Assembly (NCBI GenBank): GCA_964501315.1
Contig: CAZCSO010000005.1
Span: 21,579-85,578, forward strand
Origin: UBA5603 sp964501315
GTDB taxonomy: Bacteria; Bacillota_I; Bacilli_A; Izemoplasmatales; Hujiaoplasmataceae
Direction of reading: 5' to 3'
DNA length: 64,000 nucleotides
Shown in pieces: positions 14,012-22,346 of the stretch. Within the stretch, counting starts at the first letter, position 1, and the number at the start of each line of letters is the position of its first letter. The notes beneath the pieces were generated by a model. The model ran no database searches, was not told the DNA's origin, and saw only the letters and a program-made list of their open reading frames with translations. The position numbers and the translations under genes were made by a program.

Positions 14012-15607
14012 ATGATTTTTCCTGCTTTCACTGTTTTGAACGACACGATTCAGATTCGTGATGGCCTAACCCGTTTAACGACGGGTTTTTTGCTTTTTCA
14101 ATGGGGTAGTTTTTTATTGGGTGGCGTTGCCGTTATTGGGATCCTGATTGTCATCGTCGAAGTCTATCGATTACATCAAGCAAACAACCAAAAAATCCGT
14201 TTTCTTTCCTTCCCGGGAATCGAAAAAATCATTACGAAAACCAATACCGGAATTTGGCAATACCATCTTAACTCGGGACTATTCACGATCAATTCCGATA
14301 TGGCCATTATGGCCGAGGTCAAGCATGCCAAGACCAAGACAAAAATAACGTCCATGATTGAAGATTACGTTCATCCCGACGATTGGCAATTGATTCAAGA
14401 TAACATTCACGACGTCCTTACGAATAAATCACCGTTTTTTATCACCGAACTGAGGATGAAAGCACGGACTGGCGGCTATTTTTGGGCAACCATTCGTGGC
14501 GCTGTCGTGAAATCGAATCGTGCGAAAGAACCGTTGGTCGTTGGTGGAACAATGCAAGATATTTCAATCCGAAAAGAACGCGAATTGGAAATTCAACGAC
14601 TGAGTTACTTCGATGCGCTAACAGGATTGAAAAACCGCAGAGCGTACGAAACGGCCGTACTGGATTTTGATTTAATTGAAAATTATCCCATCAGCATCCT
14701 AAGTGCCGATGTCAACGGTTTAAAGATCATCAACGATGCGTTTGGACATTCCGTCGGTGATCAATTGCTTTTGGATGTTGCACAAGCGATCAAATCCGCG
14801 TTTTCTTGTCCCGAGTGTCTCTTCCGAATCGGTGGCGATGAATTCGTCGCCATTCTTATTAGAACCCCCTACGAGATGGCACTAGAAGGCGTTCAGCAAA
14901 TCGAAAAAGAACTGGCGTTGAAAACCTATCACGGTATTCAAGCCTCACTCTCAATGGGCATTAAAACCAAGACCGACGTAACCGAAGATTTAAAACAAAT
15001 CTTGATCAACGCCGAAGTCGAAATGTATCATACCAAATTGAATGCTTCCTGGAAAACCCGAGCGGATATCATTCGTGGCATCCAAGCGACGTTGTTCGCG
15101 CGATTACCGGAACTAGAGAATCACGCCATCAATGTTACCGAATGGTCGCAAAAAATTGGATTGATGTTGGCCTTATTACCCGAAGATTTAGACCGTTTGA
15201 AACAAGCCGCTTATTTTCACGACATCGGAAAAATAGCCATTGATCCGATGTTACTCAATAAGTACCAACGCGTTAGTTTGAACGAAAAAGCATTGGTTAA
15301 TCAACACGTCGAATTCGGATATCGCATTTTAGCCGGATCCAATGAATACGAATCCATTGCCAAAGACGTCTTATGTCATCACGAAAACTACGACGGAAGC
15401 GGTTACCCCAAAGGATTGAAAGGCGATGCCATTCCCTTGTTTTCTCGCATCATTCATTTGGCGGAAGCTTACGATTGGATGACCAAGCCCTTACCTTACC
15501 GCCCTGCTTTGACAAAACCCGAAATTAAGAATGAATTGTTAGCGGATGCCAATGTCGGCCTAGATCCGCAGTTAGTGACGATGTTTATCAAAGCATTTTT
15601 ATCGTAA
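14012..15607 (+). CDS. membrane PAS-GGDEF-HD-GYP protein (c-di-GMP turnover)
   Basis: About 531 residues: one TM helix (about 30-55), a PAS domain with PAC motif (about 75-205; YVHPDDW, GTMQDIS), a GGDEF domain with intact RIGGDEF (residues 274-278), and an HD-GYP domain with HDIGK (403-407) and HHENYDGSGYP (GYP at 464-466). So it can in principle both make c-di-GMP and hydrolyse it, under PAS control. No partner effectors are adjacent. The start is uncertain: a TTG at 13970 overlaps the previous gene; ATG 14012 has GAGG at good spacing and is used here. A terminator-like hairpin (14068-14097) falls inside this N-terminal part, so a later start near 14118 (TTG) is possible. Confidence 0.85.
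   Translation: MIFPAFTVLNDTIQIRDGLTRLTTGFLLFQWGSFLLGGVAVIGILIVIVEVYRLHQANNQKIRFLSFPGIEKIITKTNTGIWQYHLNSGLFTINSDMAIMAEVKHAKTKTKITSMIEDYVHPDDWQLIQDNIHDVLTNKSPFFITELRMKARTGGYFWATIRGAVVKSNRAKEPLVVGGTMQDISIRKERELEIQRLSYFDALTGLKNRRAYETAVLDFDLIENYPISILSADVNGLKIINDAFGHSVGDQLLLDVAQAIKSAFSCPECLFRIGGDEFVAILIRTPYEMALEGVQQIEKELALKTYHGIQASLSMGIKTKTDVTEDLKQILINAEVEMYHTKLNASWKTRADIIRGIQATLFARLPELENHAINVTEWSQKIGLMLALLPEDLDRLKQAAYFHDIGKIAIDPMLLNKYQRVSLNEKALVNQHVEFGYRILAGSNEYESIAKDVLCHHENYDGSGYPKGLKGDAIPLFSRIIHLAEAYDWMTKPLPYRPALTKPEIKNELLADANVGLDPQLVTMFIKAFLS
14068..14097 (+). terminator. terminator-like hairpin after the S-component gene
   Basis: AACCCGT/ACGGGTT (14068-14074 with 14081-14087), 6-nt loop, then TTTTGCTTTTT. 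It is 88 bp downstream of the S-component stop and inside the annotated N-terminus of the GGDEF gene. Confidence 0.5.
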
Positions 15608-15643
15608 TTTTTTGAGCATTCTAACTTAACTATTTCATTTTTA

Positions 15644-15652
15644 TGGTATAAT
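15644..15652 (+). promoter_or_regulatory. extended -10 of the ferritin gene
   Basis: TGGTATAAT (TATAAT 15647-15652) 37 bp before the start codon. Confidence 0.5.
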
Positions 15653-15688
15653 AAAACTATGAAAAATAAAATATTAGGAGGAATACTT

Positions 15689-16168
15689 ATGTTAAATTCA
15701 TCGGTCTCAAAATTATTGAATGAACAAATTAACAAAGAAATGTTTTCAGCTTATTTGTATTTGGACATGGCTTATTATTACCTTAATAAAGGCTTAAATG
15801 GCTTTGCGAACTGGTTCAAGAAACAAGCAGGAGAAGAAATGCAACATGCCTACAAATTTGTCGATTACCTACAGGATAACGGTTTTGAAGTGACCTTAGA
15901 AGCCATTGCAAAACCCACCAAAGCCTATGCTTCACACCGTGAACCTTTGGTTGAATCATTAAAACACGAAGAATTCGTCACCGCTTCGATTAAAGCAATT
16001 TATAAAGAAGCCGTGAAAGTCGACGATTACGCTACTCAAGAATTCTTACACTGGTTTATTAAAGAACAAGTGGAAGAAGAGAAAAACGCCAATGATTTGA
16101 TTGTTGCCTACGATTTACATCAACCCAACGGATTGATTATGTTAGACGGCAAATTAGCATCAAGATAG
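15689..16168 (+). CDS. ftnA: ferritin (FtnA-type)
   Basis: A 159-residue four-helix-bundle iron-storage protein. The ferroxidase residues are recognisable: Glu in NKEMFSAY, Glu/His in GEEMQHAYKF, and the Glu-rich EQVEEEKNAND of helix D. This is non-haem bacterial ferritin (no bacterioferritin haem Met signature). It stores Fe(III) in the cytoplasm and limits Fenton chemistry. AGGAGG lies before ATG 15689; in-frame codons upstream overlap the promoter and are unlikely to be used. It is convergent with clpB across a shared hairpin. Confidence 0.95.
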   Translation: MLNSSVSKLLNEQINKEMFSAYLYLDMAYYYLNKGLNGFANWFKKQAGEEMQHAYKFVDYLQDNGFEVTLEAIAKPTKAYASHREPLVESLKHEEFVTASIKAIYKEAVKVDDYATQEFLHWFIKEQVEEEKNANDLIVAYDLHQPNGLIMLDGKLASR

Positions 16169-16179
16169 TAATAACAACA

Positions 16180-16208
16180 AAGCCCTCATTCGCGAGAATG
16201 AAGGCTTT
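16180..16208 (+). terminator. intrinsic terminator of ftnA, possibly bidirectional
   Basis: AAGCC-CTCATTC, loop GCGA, GAATGA-AGGCTT, followed by T on the plus strand. It directly abuts the clpB stop on the other strand. Confidence 0.8.
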
Positions 16209-16210
16209 TT

Positions 16211-18325
16211 TTAGGATAGTTTAAATTCACCCGATTGATAGGTCATTCGGTAAGGCTGATTGGGTTGAAGTGATCCCGAGACAATGGCTTTGGCAATGGT
16301 TGTCTCGATGGTCCGCTGGATGAAGCGTTTGATGGGTCGAGCTCCGTATTGAGGATCAAACGCAGCGTTAATGATTTCGGTTTCAACCGACGGATCAAAC
16401 GTTATTTGAATGGCTTTATCCAGTAAACGTTGTGTCAATTCTCTTAACAGTTTTTGAACGATTTTGACTTGTGTTTCATACGATAACGGATTGAAAAGGA
16501 TAATCTCATCAATTCGGTTTAAAAATTCGGGTTTAAAGTGCTTTTTAACCAGTTCCATGACTTTTTTTTGTCCACCAATGGGATCTTCCATCAAGAATTC
16601 ACTGCCTAAATTCGAAGTCAAAATGATGATCGTGTTTTTAAAGTCGACGGTACGGCCTTGATTATCCGTCAATCGCCCATCATCTAAAATTTGCAATAAG
16701 ACATTAAAGACTTCCGGATGCGCTTTTTCAATTTCATCAAAGAGAATAATCGAATACGGTTTTCTCCGGATGGCTTCGGTCAATTGACCGCCTTCATCGT
16801 AGCCGACATACCCGGGAGGCGCACCAATTAACCGTGATACGCTGTGCGATTCCATGTATTCGCTCATGTCGATACGGACAATATGACTTTCTGAGGCAAA
16901 TAATTGTTCGGCTAAGGATTTCGCCACTTCGGTTTTCCCAACCCCCGTAGGGCCTAAGAACATGAATGACCCGATGGGACGATGTTCATCTTTGATGCCC
17001 GCACGCTGACGAATAATGGCATCACTGATGAGTTCGATGGCGTTATCTTGACCGATGACGCGTTCCTTTAAATGTTCGGATAATTGCAGTAATTTTTCTT
17101 GTTCCCCTTGTAAAAGCTTCGTAACCGGAATGCCCGTCCATTTCGATACGATTTGGGCAATCAAATCCTCGGTTACGACTTCGCTGACCAGTCGATTTTC
17201 ATGGTTTCGATTGGATTCTTCGTAAATTTTCTTTTCTAATTCTGGGATTTTTGAATATTGAAGTTCGGCCGCTTTGGAATAGTCACTGCGGTTGAAGGCA
17301 TTTTGAAGATCGATTTTCAGATTTTCAAGTTTCTCCTTCATCTTTTTGACCGCTTCGAGTTCTGCTTTTTCTTTTTCCCACTGTGACCGAATGGCGGTTT
17401 CTTGTTTTTTAAGATCTTTTAATTCGTCCACTAGTTTGGTCAATCGTTCTTTGGTTAAGGGATCGGATTCCTTATCCAACGCCCGTTTCTCGATTTCCAG
17501 TTGCATGATTTTACGCAATACCGAATCGAGTTCGGTAGGCATCGAGTCAATTTCCATACGGATGGAAGCCGACGCTTCGTCAATCAAATCAATCGCTTTG
17601 TCCGGTAAGAAGCGGTCGGTGATGTACCGATTGGCATACGTCGCTGCGGCGATAATCGCTGAATCGTTGATATGAACCCCATGATGGGCTTCAAAGCGAT
17701 CCTTTAATCCACGAATAATCGAAATCGTATCTTCAATGGTGGGTTCATCAATCTGTACTTTTTGAAAACGACGTTCTAGAGCGTTATCTTTTTCGATGTA
17801 CTTACGGTATTCATTCAACGTCGTTGCGCCGATACAGTGAAGTTCACCTCGTGCGAGCATCGGTTTCAGCATGTTCGAGGCATCCATCGCACCATCGGTA
17901 CGACCGGCCCCGACAATCATGTGAATTTCATCGATAAACAGGATAATTTCACCATTGGAATCCTTGATTTTCGATAATACCGCTTTTAACCGTTCTTCAA
18001 ATTCACCTCGGTATTTGGCTCCTGCCAAGAGGCTCGCCAAATCCAATTCGTAAACCATCTTGTTTTGTAGCCCTAAAGGGACGTCCTTATCGACGATACG
18101 ACGGGCCAAACCTTCAATGATGGCCGTTTTGCCGACACCAGGTTCGCCAATTAAAACGGGATTGTTTTTGGTTTTACGGGAAAGTATTTTGATAATACGA
18201 CGAATTTCTTCCTCACGACCAATAACCGGATCGATTTTACCGGATTTGACTTGATCGTTGATGTTTCTTCCAAACTTTTCTAAGACGTTCGGATCATCTT
18301 GGTACGATTGCATTTCAGGTTGCAT
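16211..18325 (-). CDS. clpB: ClpB disaggregase lacking the N-terminal domain
   Basis: AAA+ chaperone that extracts proteins from aggregates with DnaK. About 704 residues: NBD1 with Walker A GEPGVGKT and LFIDEIHM, a coiled-coil middle domain (about 270-400, with KWTGIPVTKLL after it), and NBD2 with GPTGVGKTE, RLIGAPPGYVGYDEGGQ and ILFDEIEKAHPEV. It starts directly before NBD1 (DPNVLEKFGRNIN), so the usual N-terminal Clp_N domain of about 145 residues is absent, as in mollicute ClpB. ATG 18325 is preferred over 18331 because AAGGAGG is then 6-7 nt away. Transcribed from a promoter overlapped by a CIRCE element, so HrcA control is expected. Confidence 0.94.
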   Translation of the reverse strand: MQPEMQSYQDDPNVLEKFGRNINDQVKSGKIDPVIGREEEIRRIIKILSRKTKNNPVLIGEPGVGKTAIIEGLARRIVDKDVPLGLQNKMVYELDLASLLAGAKYRGEFEERLKAVLSKIKDSNGEIILFIDEIHMIVGAGRTDGAMDASNMLKPMLARGELHCIGATTLNEYRKYIEKDNALERRFQKVQIDEPTIEDTISIIRGLKDRFEAHHGVHINDSAIIAAATYANRYITDRFLPDKAIDLIDEASASIRMEIDSMPTELDSVLRKIMQLEIEKRALDKESDPLTKERLTKLVDELKDLKKQETAIRSQWEKEKAELEAVKKMKEKLENLKIDLQNAFNRSDYSKAAELQYSKIPELEKKIYEESNRNHENRLVSEVVTEDLIAQIVSKWTGIPVTKLLQGEQEKLLQLSEHLKERVIGQDNAIELISDAIIRQRAGIKDEHRPIGSFMFLGPTGVGKTEVAKSLAEQLFASESHIVRIDMSEYMESHSVSRLIGAPPGYVGYDEGGQLTEAIRRKPYSIILFDEIEKAHPEVFNVLLQILDDGRLTDNQGRTVDFKNTIIILTSNLGSEFLMEDPIGGQKKVMELVKKHFKPEFLNRIDEIILFNPLSYETQVKIVQKLLRELTQRLLDKAIQITFDPSVETEIINAAFDPQYGARPIKRFIQRTIETTIAKAIVSGSLQPNQPYRMTYQSGEFKLS

Positions 18326-18351
18326 ACGCATCCCTCCTTTAAATCACCCGT

Positions 18352-18380
18352 AGTTTATCACAAATTGTTAGCACTGTCAA
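18352..18380 (-). promoter_or_regulatory. promoter of clpB
   Basis: Reverse-strand TTGACA (18375-18380), 17 bp, TAAACT (18352-18357). The -35 lies within the CIRCE element. Confidence 0.6.
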
Positions 18381-18394
18381 TAGTTGAGTGCTAA
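18368..18394 (-). promoter_or_regulatory. CIRCE element (HrcA operator) of clpB
   Basis: On the reverse strand TTAGCACTC-N9-CAGTGCTAA: one base differs from the consensus inverted repeat TTAGCACTC-N9-GAGTGCTAA. It overlaps the clpB -35 box. Confidence 0.9.
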
Positions 18395-18418
18395 CATTTG
18401 ACGTTAACGGAAGATTCG

Positions 18419-18448
18419 TTGACATAAACTGTGATAAAATGGTATAAT
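18419..18448 (+). promoter_or_regulatory. promoter of the lpd operon
   Basis: TTGACA (18419-18424), 18 bp, TATAAT (18443-18448), with TGG before the -10 (extended). Confidence 0.7.
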
Positions 18449-18515
18449 TTGCCTTGAAATTAAGTTAATTTATTATTCTAATAAACTAATCCTATGGACA
18501 ATTGAGGTGGCGCAC

Positions 18516-19922
18516 TTGGAAACTTTTTTAAAGACGGATTTATTAATTATTGGTGGCGGTCCCGGAGGATACGTAGCGGCACTTTACGCTGCTAAAAAAG
18601 GCCTGTCGGTCACGTTGGTTGAAAAACGCTTTATTGGCGGTACGTGTTTGAATGTGGGATGCATTCCGACCAAAGTTTTGACGAAAGCAGCGTATCTTTA
18701 CGATGAATCAAAACATTATGAAAAATTGGGTGTTAATTTCGATCATGTGACGTTTAACTGGGATCAAATTCAAACGCATAAAGATGACGTCGTTCATCAA
18801 TTGGTCAGTGGGATTGAAACCCTTTTAAAACAGGCTAACATTACCGTAATCAAGGGTACAGCGCGTTTTTTAAGCGATTACGATATTTTAATCGATACCG
18901 ATACCGAAACCCTTCATTACCAACCCACGAACATTATTATCGCGACCGGTTCATCGGTTAGAAGATTACCGATTCCGGGTTCGGATGAACCCTATGTCGT
19001 CGATAGTGAAGCGATGTTATCGCTCGCCAAACTACCCAAATCGCTGAGTATTGTCGGTGGCGGTATTATCGGTATGGAATTTGCGTTTATCTTCAGTCAA
19101 CTCGGCGTTGAGGTGAACGTCATCGAAATGACACCTCAAATCTTACCGATGGTTGATAAAGACATCGTCATGCGATTGATGCGTTATGCGAAGCAATCCA
19201 AAATTAACATCATTACCAATGCCGTGGTCCAAGAATATCATGTAAACGAAGAAAACCAACCCACGATCACCTACGAACAAAACGGAGAGATAAAATCGAT
19301 TTCATCGGTGTTGATTTTTGAGGCCATCGGTCGAAAACCCAACACCCTGGGTTTAGGGTTGGAAAACACATCGATCTTGATGAATCCCGATAAATCCATC
19401 GCCATTTCGGCGTGTCAAAAGACCAATTTACCCCATGTTTATGCCATTGGCGACGTGACGAACAAAATGCAATTAGCGCACGTCGCTTCGCACCACGCCT
19501 TGATTGCCGTCGATGCGATTTTAGGTGAAAATCATCCGATGAATTACCAAACCGTTCCTTCGGTCATTTTCACGCATCCGGCCATCGCGACCATCGGCTA
19601 TTCCGAAACCGAACTCAAACGGCTGAACCGCCTTTATCGATTGACCAAAGTACCGGGTGTCGCCAACGGAAAAGCGCTGATTAACGACGATGGTTCGTCC
19701 TTAATCAAGTTGATTCAAGACCAGGCAAGCGACCATCTTATTGGCGCACAAATCATCGGTCATGACGCCGAACATTTGATTGCGACCTTGTCGCTTTCAA
19801 TCAGTCATACGATGGATCCCAGTGATTTGAAGAAAACCATCTTCCCCCATCCAACCACTTCAGAGTTACTTCACGAAGCCGGGTTGGGGTTATTAAACGA
19901 ATCAATCCATTATTTCGGGTGA
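18516..19922 (+). CDS. lpdA: dihydrolipoyl dehydrogenase-like flavoprotein disulfide reductase
   Basis: FAD/NAD-dependent disulfide oxidoreductase of 468 residues. The FAD site is IIGGGPGGYVAA, the redox disulfide GGTCLNVGCIPTK (Cys44/Cys49), the NAD site SIVGGGIIGMEFAF and the C-terminal catalytic HPTTSELLHEA. This set marks dihydrolipoamide dehydrogenase rather than glutathione or mercuric reductase. No pyruvate dehydrogenase or glycine-cleavage subunits are adjacent. Instead it heads an operon with a cysteine desulfurase, a thioredoxin-like protein and a DsbD-like membrane protein, suggesting a thiol-redox role (inference). Start: TTG 18516 is preferred because GAGGTGG (18504-18510) is suitably spaced; a GTG at 18507 overlaps that site. 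Confidence 0.9.
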   Translation: METFLKTDLLIIGGGPGGYVAALYAAKKGLSVTLVEKRFIGGTCLNVGCIPTKVLTKAAYLYDESKHYEKLGVNFDHVTFNWDQIQTHKDDVVHQLVSGIETLLKQANITVIKGTARFLSDYDILIDTDTETLHYQPTNIIIATGSSVRRLPIPGSDEPYVVDSEAMLSLAKLPKSLSIVGGGIIGMEFAFIFSQLGVEVNVIEMTPQILPMVDKDIVMRLMRYAKQSKINIITNAVVQEYHVNEENQPTITYEQNGEIKSISSVLIFEAIGRKPNTLGLGLENTSILMNPDKSIAISACQKTNLPHVYAIGDVTNKMQLAHVASHHALIAVDAILGENHPMNYQTVPSVIFTHPAIATIGYSETELKRLNRLYRLTKVPGVANGKALINDDGSSLIKLIQDQASDHLIGAQIIGHDAEHLIATLSLSISHTMDPSDLKKTIFPHPTTSELLHEAGLGLLNESIHYFG

Positions 19923-19926
19923 TGCT

Positions 19927-20943
19927 ATGTTCGAGAACAATCCTATGATTCAAGCCTTTCTTGAGTTGGTTAAATCGAAGTATTCCGAAGATATCGGTCT
20001 GGTCATTGCTTATGGTTCGTCGGTGACGAATACAATGCATGAAAAGTCCGATATTGATCTGGTTTTTATTGTTAAAAACGATCGCGGATGGGAATGTTCC
20101 CGCGGATTTATCTTTAACGATATCGGATACGATTTCTTTGGCATGACGGTTGAAAGACTTCATCGTATCATCAATGAGTTTCAACCCTTTATCTCGATTG
20201 TGGCTTCCGGCGTTTTATTATGGGCGGATAGTGACGAAAAAGTCGGTCATTTCAAAGCGCTTCAAGATCGGTTAAACCATTTGTCAGAAACGACATCCCC
20301 CATGACTTATCAGACTCACATTGAATCGGTTCTCGATAAAATGAAGGTCTTAGTCTTCGATTATAGCAAGGCGGATGAAGCCCAACAATGGCACCTTCAA
20401 GGACAACTGCTCTATCACATCATGCACTACTTGCAACTGATTAACCGAAATCATTACCATTATGGCATGAAACGCATGAAAGAAGAAAGTTTGGCCATGG
20501 CGTTAAAACCCGATAACCTTGAAAAAATCATCGATAACTTGACCTTGACGTTAGTGGGAAGTGAAACTTTACATGAATATGTGACATTATTGAGTGACCA
20601 TTTCACATCACTTCAAGACCAAAAAGTTACTTCCATCAAAGAATTTGACGGTTTTTACGAAGAAGAATTATCGATGTGGAACAAGCTTTATCACAGCGCT
20701 TCAAAGAACGATCACGTCACCACCTTTATGGCTGCGACGTCTCTAGAAAACGAACTGTCGTATTATCGTCATCAAGGATGGGCCATTACGCCTTTGTTTG
20801 AATCGTATCGAGGAAATCTCTTAACCCTCGTGACGAACGCTCAAAAAACACAACAGCAAGTTTTAACGATCTTTGATGAACACCGCCATCATCCCACTAA
20901 GTTTGAATCCATTGAGGATGTTGTGGCCTATATCAAAGGATGA
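19927..20943 (+). CDS. nucleotidyltransferase-fold protein of unknown substrate
   Basis: A 338-residue cytosolic protein. Residues 20-55 contain the minimal nucleotidyltransferase signature AYGSSVTNTMHEKSDIDLVF (GSS and the DxD metal ligands). The C-terminal 230 residues are helical and match nothing I recognise; KNTase-type antibiotic enzymes have a similar layout, but nothing here shows a drug target. It starts 5 bp after lpd stops (ATG 19927, TGATGC spacing) and precedes the cysteine desulfurase gene by 30 bp, so it belongs to the same transcript. Modification of a small molecule or a protein (AMP transfer) are both possible. Confidence 0.7.
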   Translation: MFENNPMIQAFLELVKSKYSEDIGLVIAYGSSVTNTMHEKSDIDLVFIVKNDRGWECSRGFIFNDIGYDFFGMTVERLHRIINEFQPFISIVASGVLLWADSDEKVGHFKALQDRLNHLSETTSPMTYQTHIESVLDKMKVLVFDYSKADEAQQWHLQGQLLYHIMHYLQLINRNHYHYGMKRMKEESLAMALKPDNLEKIIDNLTLTLVGSETLHEYVTLLSDHFTSLQDQKVTSIKEFDGFYEEELSMWNKLYHSASKNDHVTTFMAATSLENELSYYRHQGWAITPLFESYRGNLLTLVTNAQKTQQQVLTIFDEHRHHPTKFESIEDVVAYIKG

Positions 20944-20973
20944 ACCATACCCTGATAGAAAAGAGATGATTGG

Positions 20974-22083
20974 ATGATTTATTTAGACTACTCAGCAACG
21001 ACGCCAACCGACGATCGTGTTTTAAAAACGTTCATCGAGGCATCGAAATCGTCGTATTTCAATCCTAACAGCCATTATCCCGAAGCGACGAAAACGAAGG
21101 ATTTGATTGAGGCCGCTTCAAGCCGCATTCAAAGTCATCTTCATGTCTTTAATCACGATGTCATCTACGTATCCGGCGCAACCGAAGCCAATAATTTGGC
21201 CATCAAGGGCGTTGCGTATAAACAGGCTCATTTAGGTCAACATTTAATCATGAGCCCCTTCGAGCATTCGTCCGTAACTGCGTGCTTTGGGTTCTTGCAA
21301 AAAGAAGGCTACGAAGTCGATGTCGTCAACGTCTCCCCCAACGGGTGGGTTGATTTGGACCACTTGGCGTCGCTCCTAAGAGACGATACCATCTTGGTAT
21401 CCATCGCTGGCGTATCGAGTGAACTGGGTATCTTACAACCAATTCAAGAGATTGGTGATATCATTCACAATCAATCCAAAGCGATTTTTCATTCCGATAT
21501 GACGCAAGCCATCGGTAAAACGGCCGTAAAATTCGATGGAATTGATCTAATCACGCTTTCTGGACATAAAATCTATGGCATCAAAGGCATCGGTGCGTTA
21601 ATCAAACGCAATTCCGTTGCCTTATCACCGTTAATCCATGGCGGAAGAAGTTTATCATCCTTGCGTTCGGGGACCCCACCCACTCCGCTGATTTTGTCGT
21701 TAGAAAAAGCCATCGATTTGGCAACTTCCGAGTTAGCGCAACATTACCTAACGGTTAAAAAATTATCAAGACAATTGAAAAGTGCATTCAAAGACTGGCC
21801 GACGATATCCGTCAATTCACCGGATACGGCGGTTCCACATATTCTAAACATATCGATTGCATCCCGCTCGGCTTCCGATACGCAAACCTTTTTAGCGCTT
21901 CAAGGTATTTTAGTCTCAACCCAAAGCGCTTGTTCCTCATCGAAAGAACGAAGCGAAGCGGTCTACCGGTTGACGCAATCCGAAACCAAAGCGCTCAGTT
22001 CAATACGCATCAGTTTATCGCACCTGACAACCGAAAAAGAACTGTTCGCCTTGGTCGAAGCATTAAGGAAGTGGGCATTATGA
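20974..22083 (+). CDS. cysteine desulfurase (NifS/IscS-like)
   Basis: PLP enzyme of 369 residues that removes sulfur from L-cysteine as a persulfide for Fe-S clusters or tRNA thiolation. Motifs: N-terminal IYLDYSATTPTDDRV; SGATEANNLAIKG; HSSV (PLP-stacking His); DMTQAIGK; PLP Lys in LSGHKIYGIKG; and the catalytic loop Cys in STQSACSSSKERSEAV. The extended, Ser-rich catalytic loop is typical of group I enzymes. No IscU, SufU or ThiI gene is adjacent; the next gene, overlapping by 4 bp, encodes a thioredoxin-like protein that may reduce the persulfide (inference). Confidence 0.93.
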   Translation: MIYLDYSATTPTDDRVLKTFIEASKSSYFNPNSHYPEATKTKDLIEAASSRIQSHLHVFNHDVIYVSGATEANNLAIKGVAYKQAHLGQHLIMSPFEHSSVTACFGFLQKEGYEVDVVNVSPNGWVDLDHLASLLRDDTILVSIAGVSSELGILQPIQEIGDIIHNQSKAIFHSDMTQAIGKTAVKFDGIDLITLSGHKIYGIKGIGALIKRNSVALSPLIHGGRSLSSLRSGTPPTPLILSLEKAIDLATSELAQHYLTVKKLSRQLKSAFKDWPTISVNSPDTAVPHILNISIASRSASDTQTFLALQGILVSTQSACSSSKERSEAVYRLTQSETKALSSIRISLSHLTTEKELFALVEALRKWAL

Positions 22084-22346
22084 AACGCGTCATTCGCATT
22101 ACAGCCATTTGGTGCCCATCGTGCATCATCATGAAGAAACGTTACGACGACGTTTTAAAAGATTATGATGTTGAACTGATCGATTATGATTTCGACGAAG
22201 ATGAATCTTTCATTAAACCGTATCAAATCGGATCGATTCTGCCGGTTGTCATCCTTATGGATGAAAACCATGAGATAACACGCATCATCGGCGAAAAAAA
22301 CCTTAAGGAATTAAAACTCATATTGGAGGGTTCATTACACTCATGA
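22080..22346 (+). CDS. thioredoxin-like protein
   Basis: An 88-residue cytosolic thioredoxin-fold protein with the redox motif WCPSC at positions 11-15 and a likely cis-Pro in GSILPVVILMDE. It is shorter than ordinary thioredoxin (about 105). ATGA overlaps on both sides (cysteine desulfurase upstream, DsbD-like protein downstream) show tight coupling. A plausible role is shuttling electrons between the flavoprotein or desulfurase and the membrane protein that follows; the true partner is unknown. Confidence 0.8.
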   Translation: MKRVIRITAIWCPSCIIMKKRYDDVLKDYDVELIDYDFDEDESFIKPYQIGSILPVVILMDENHEITRIIGEKNLKELKLILEGSLHS

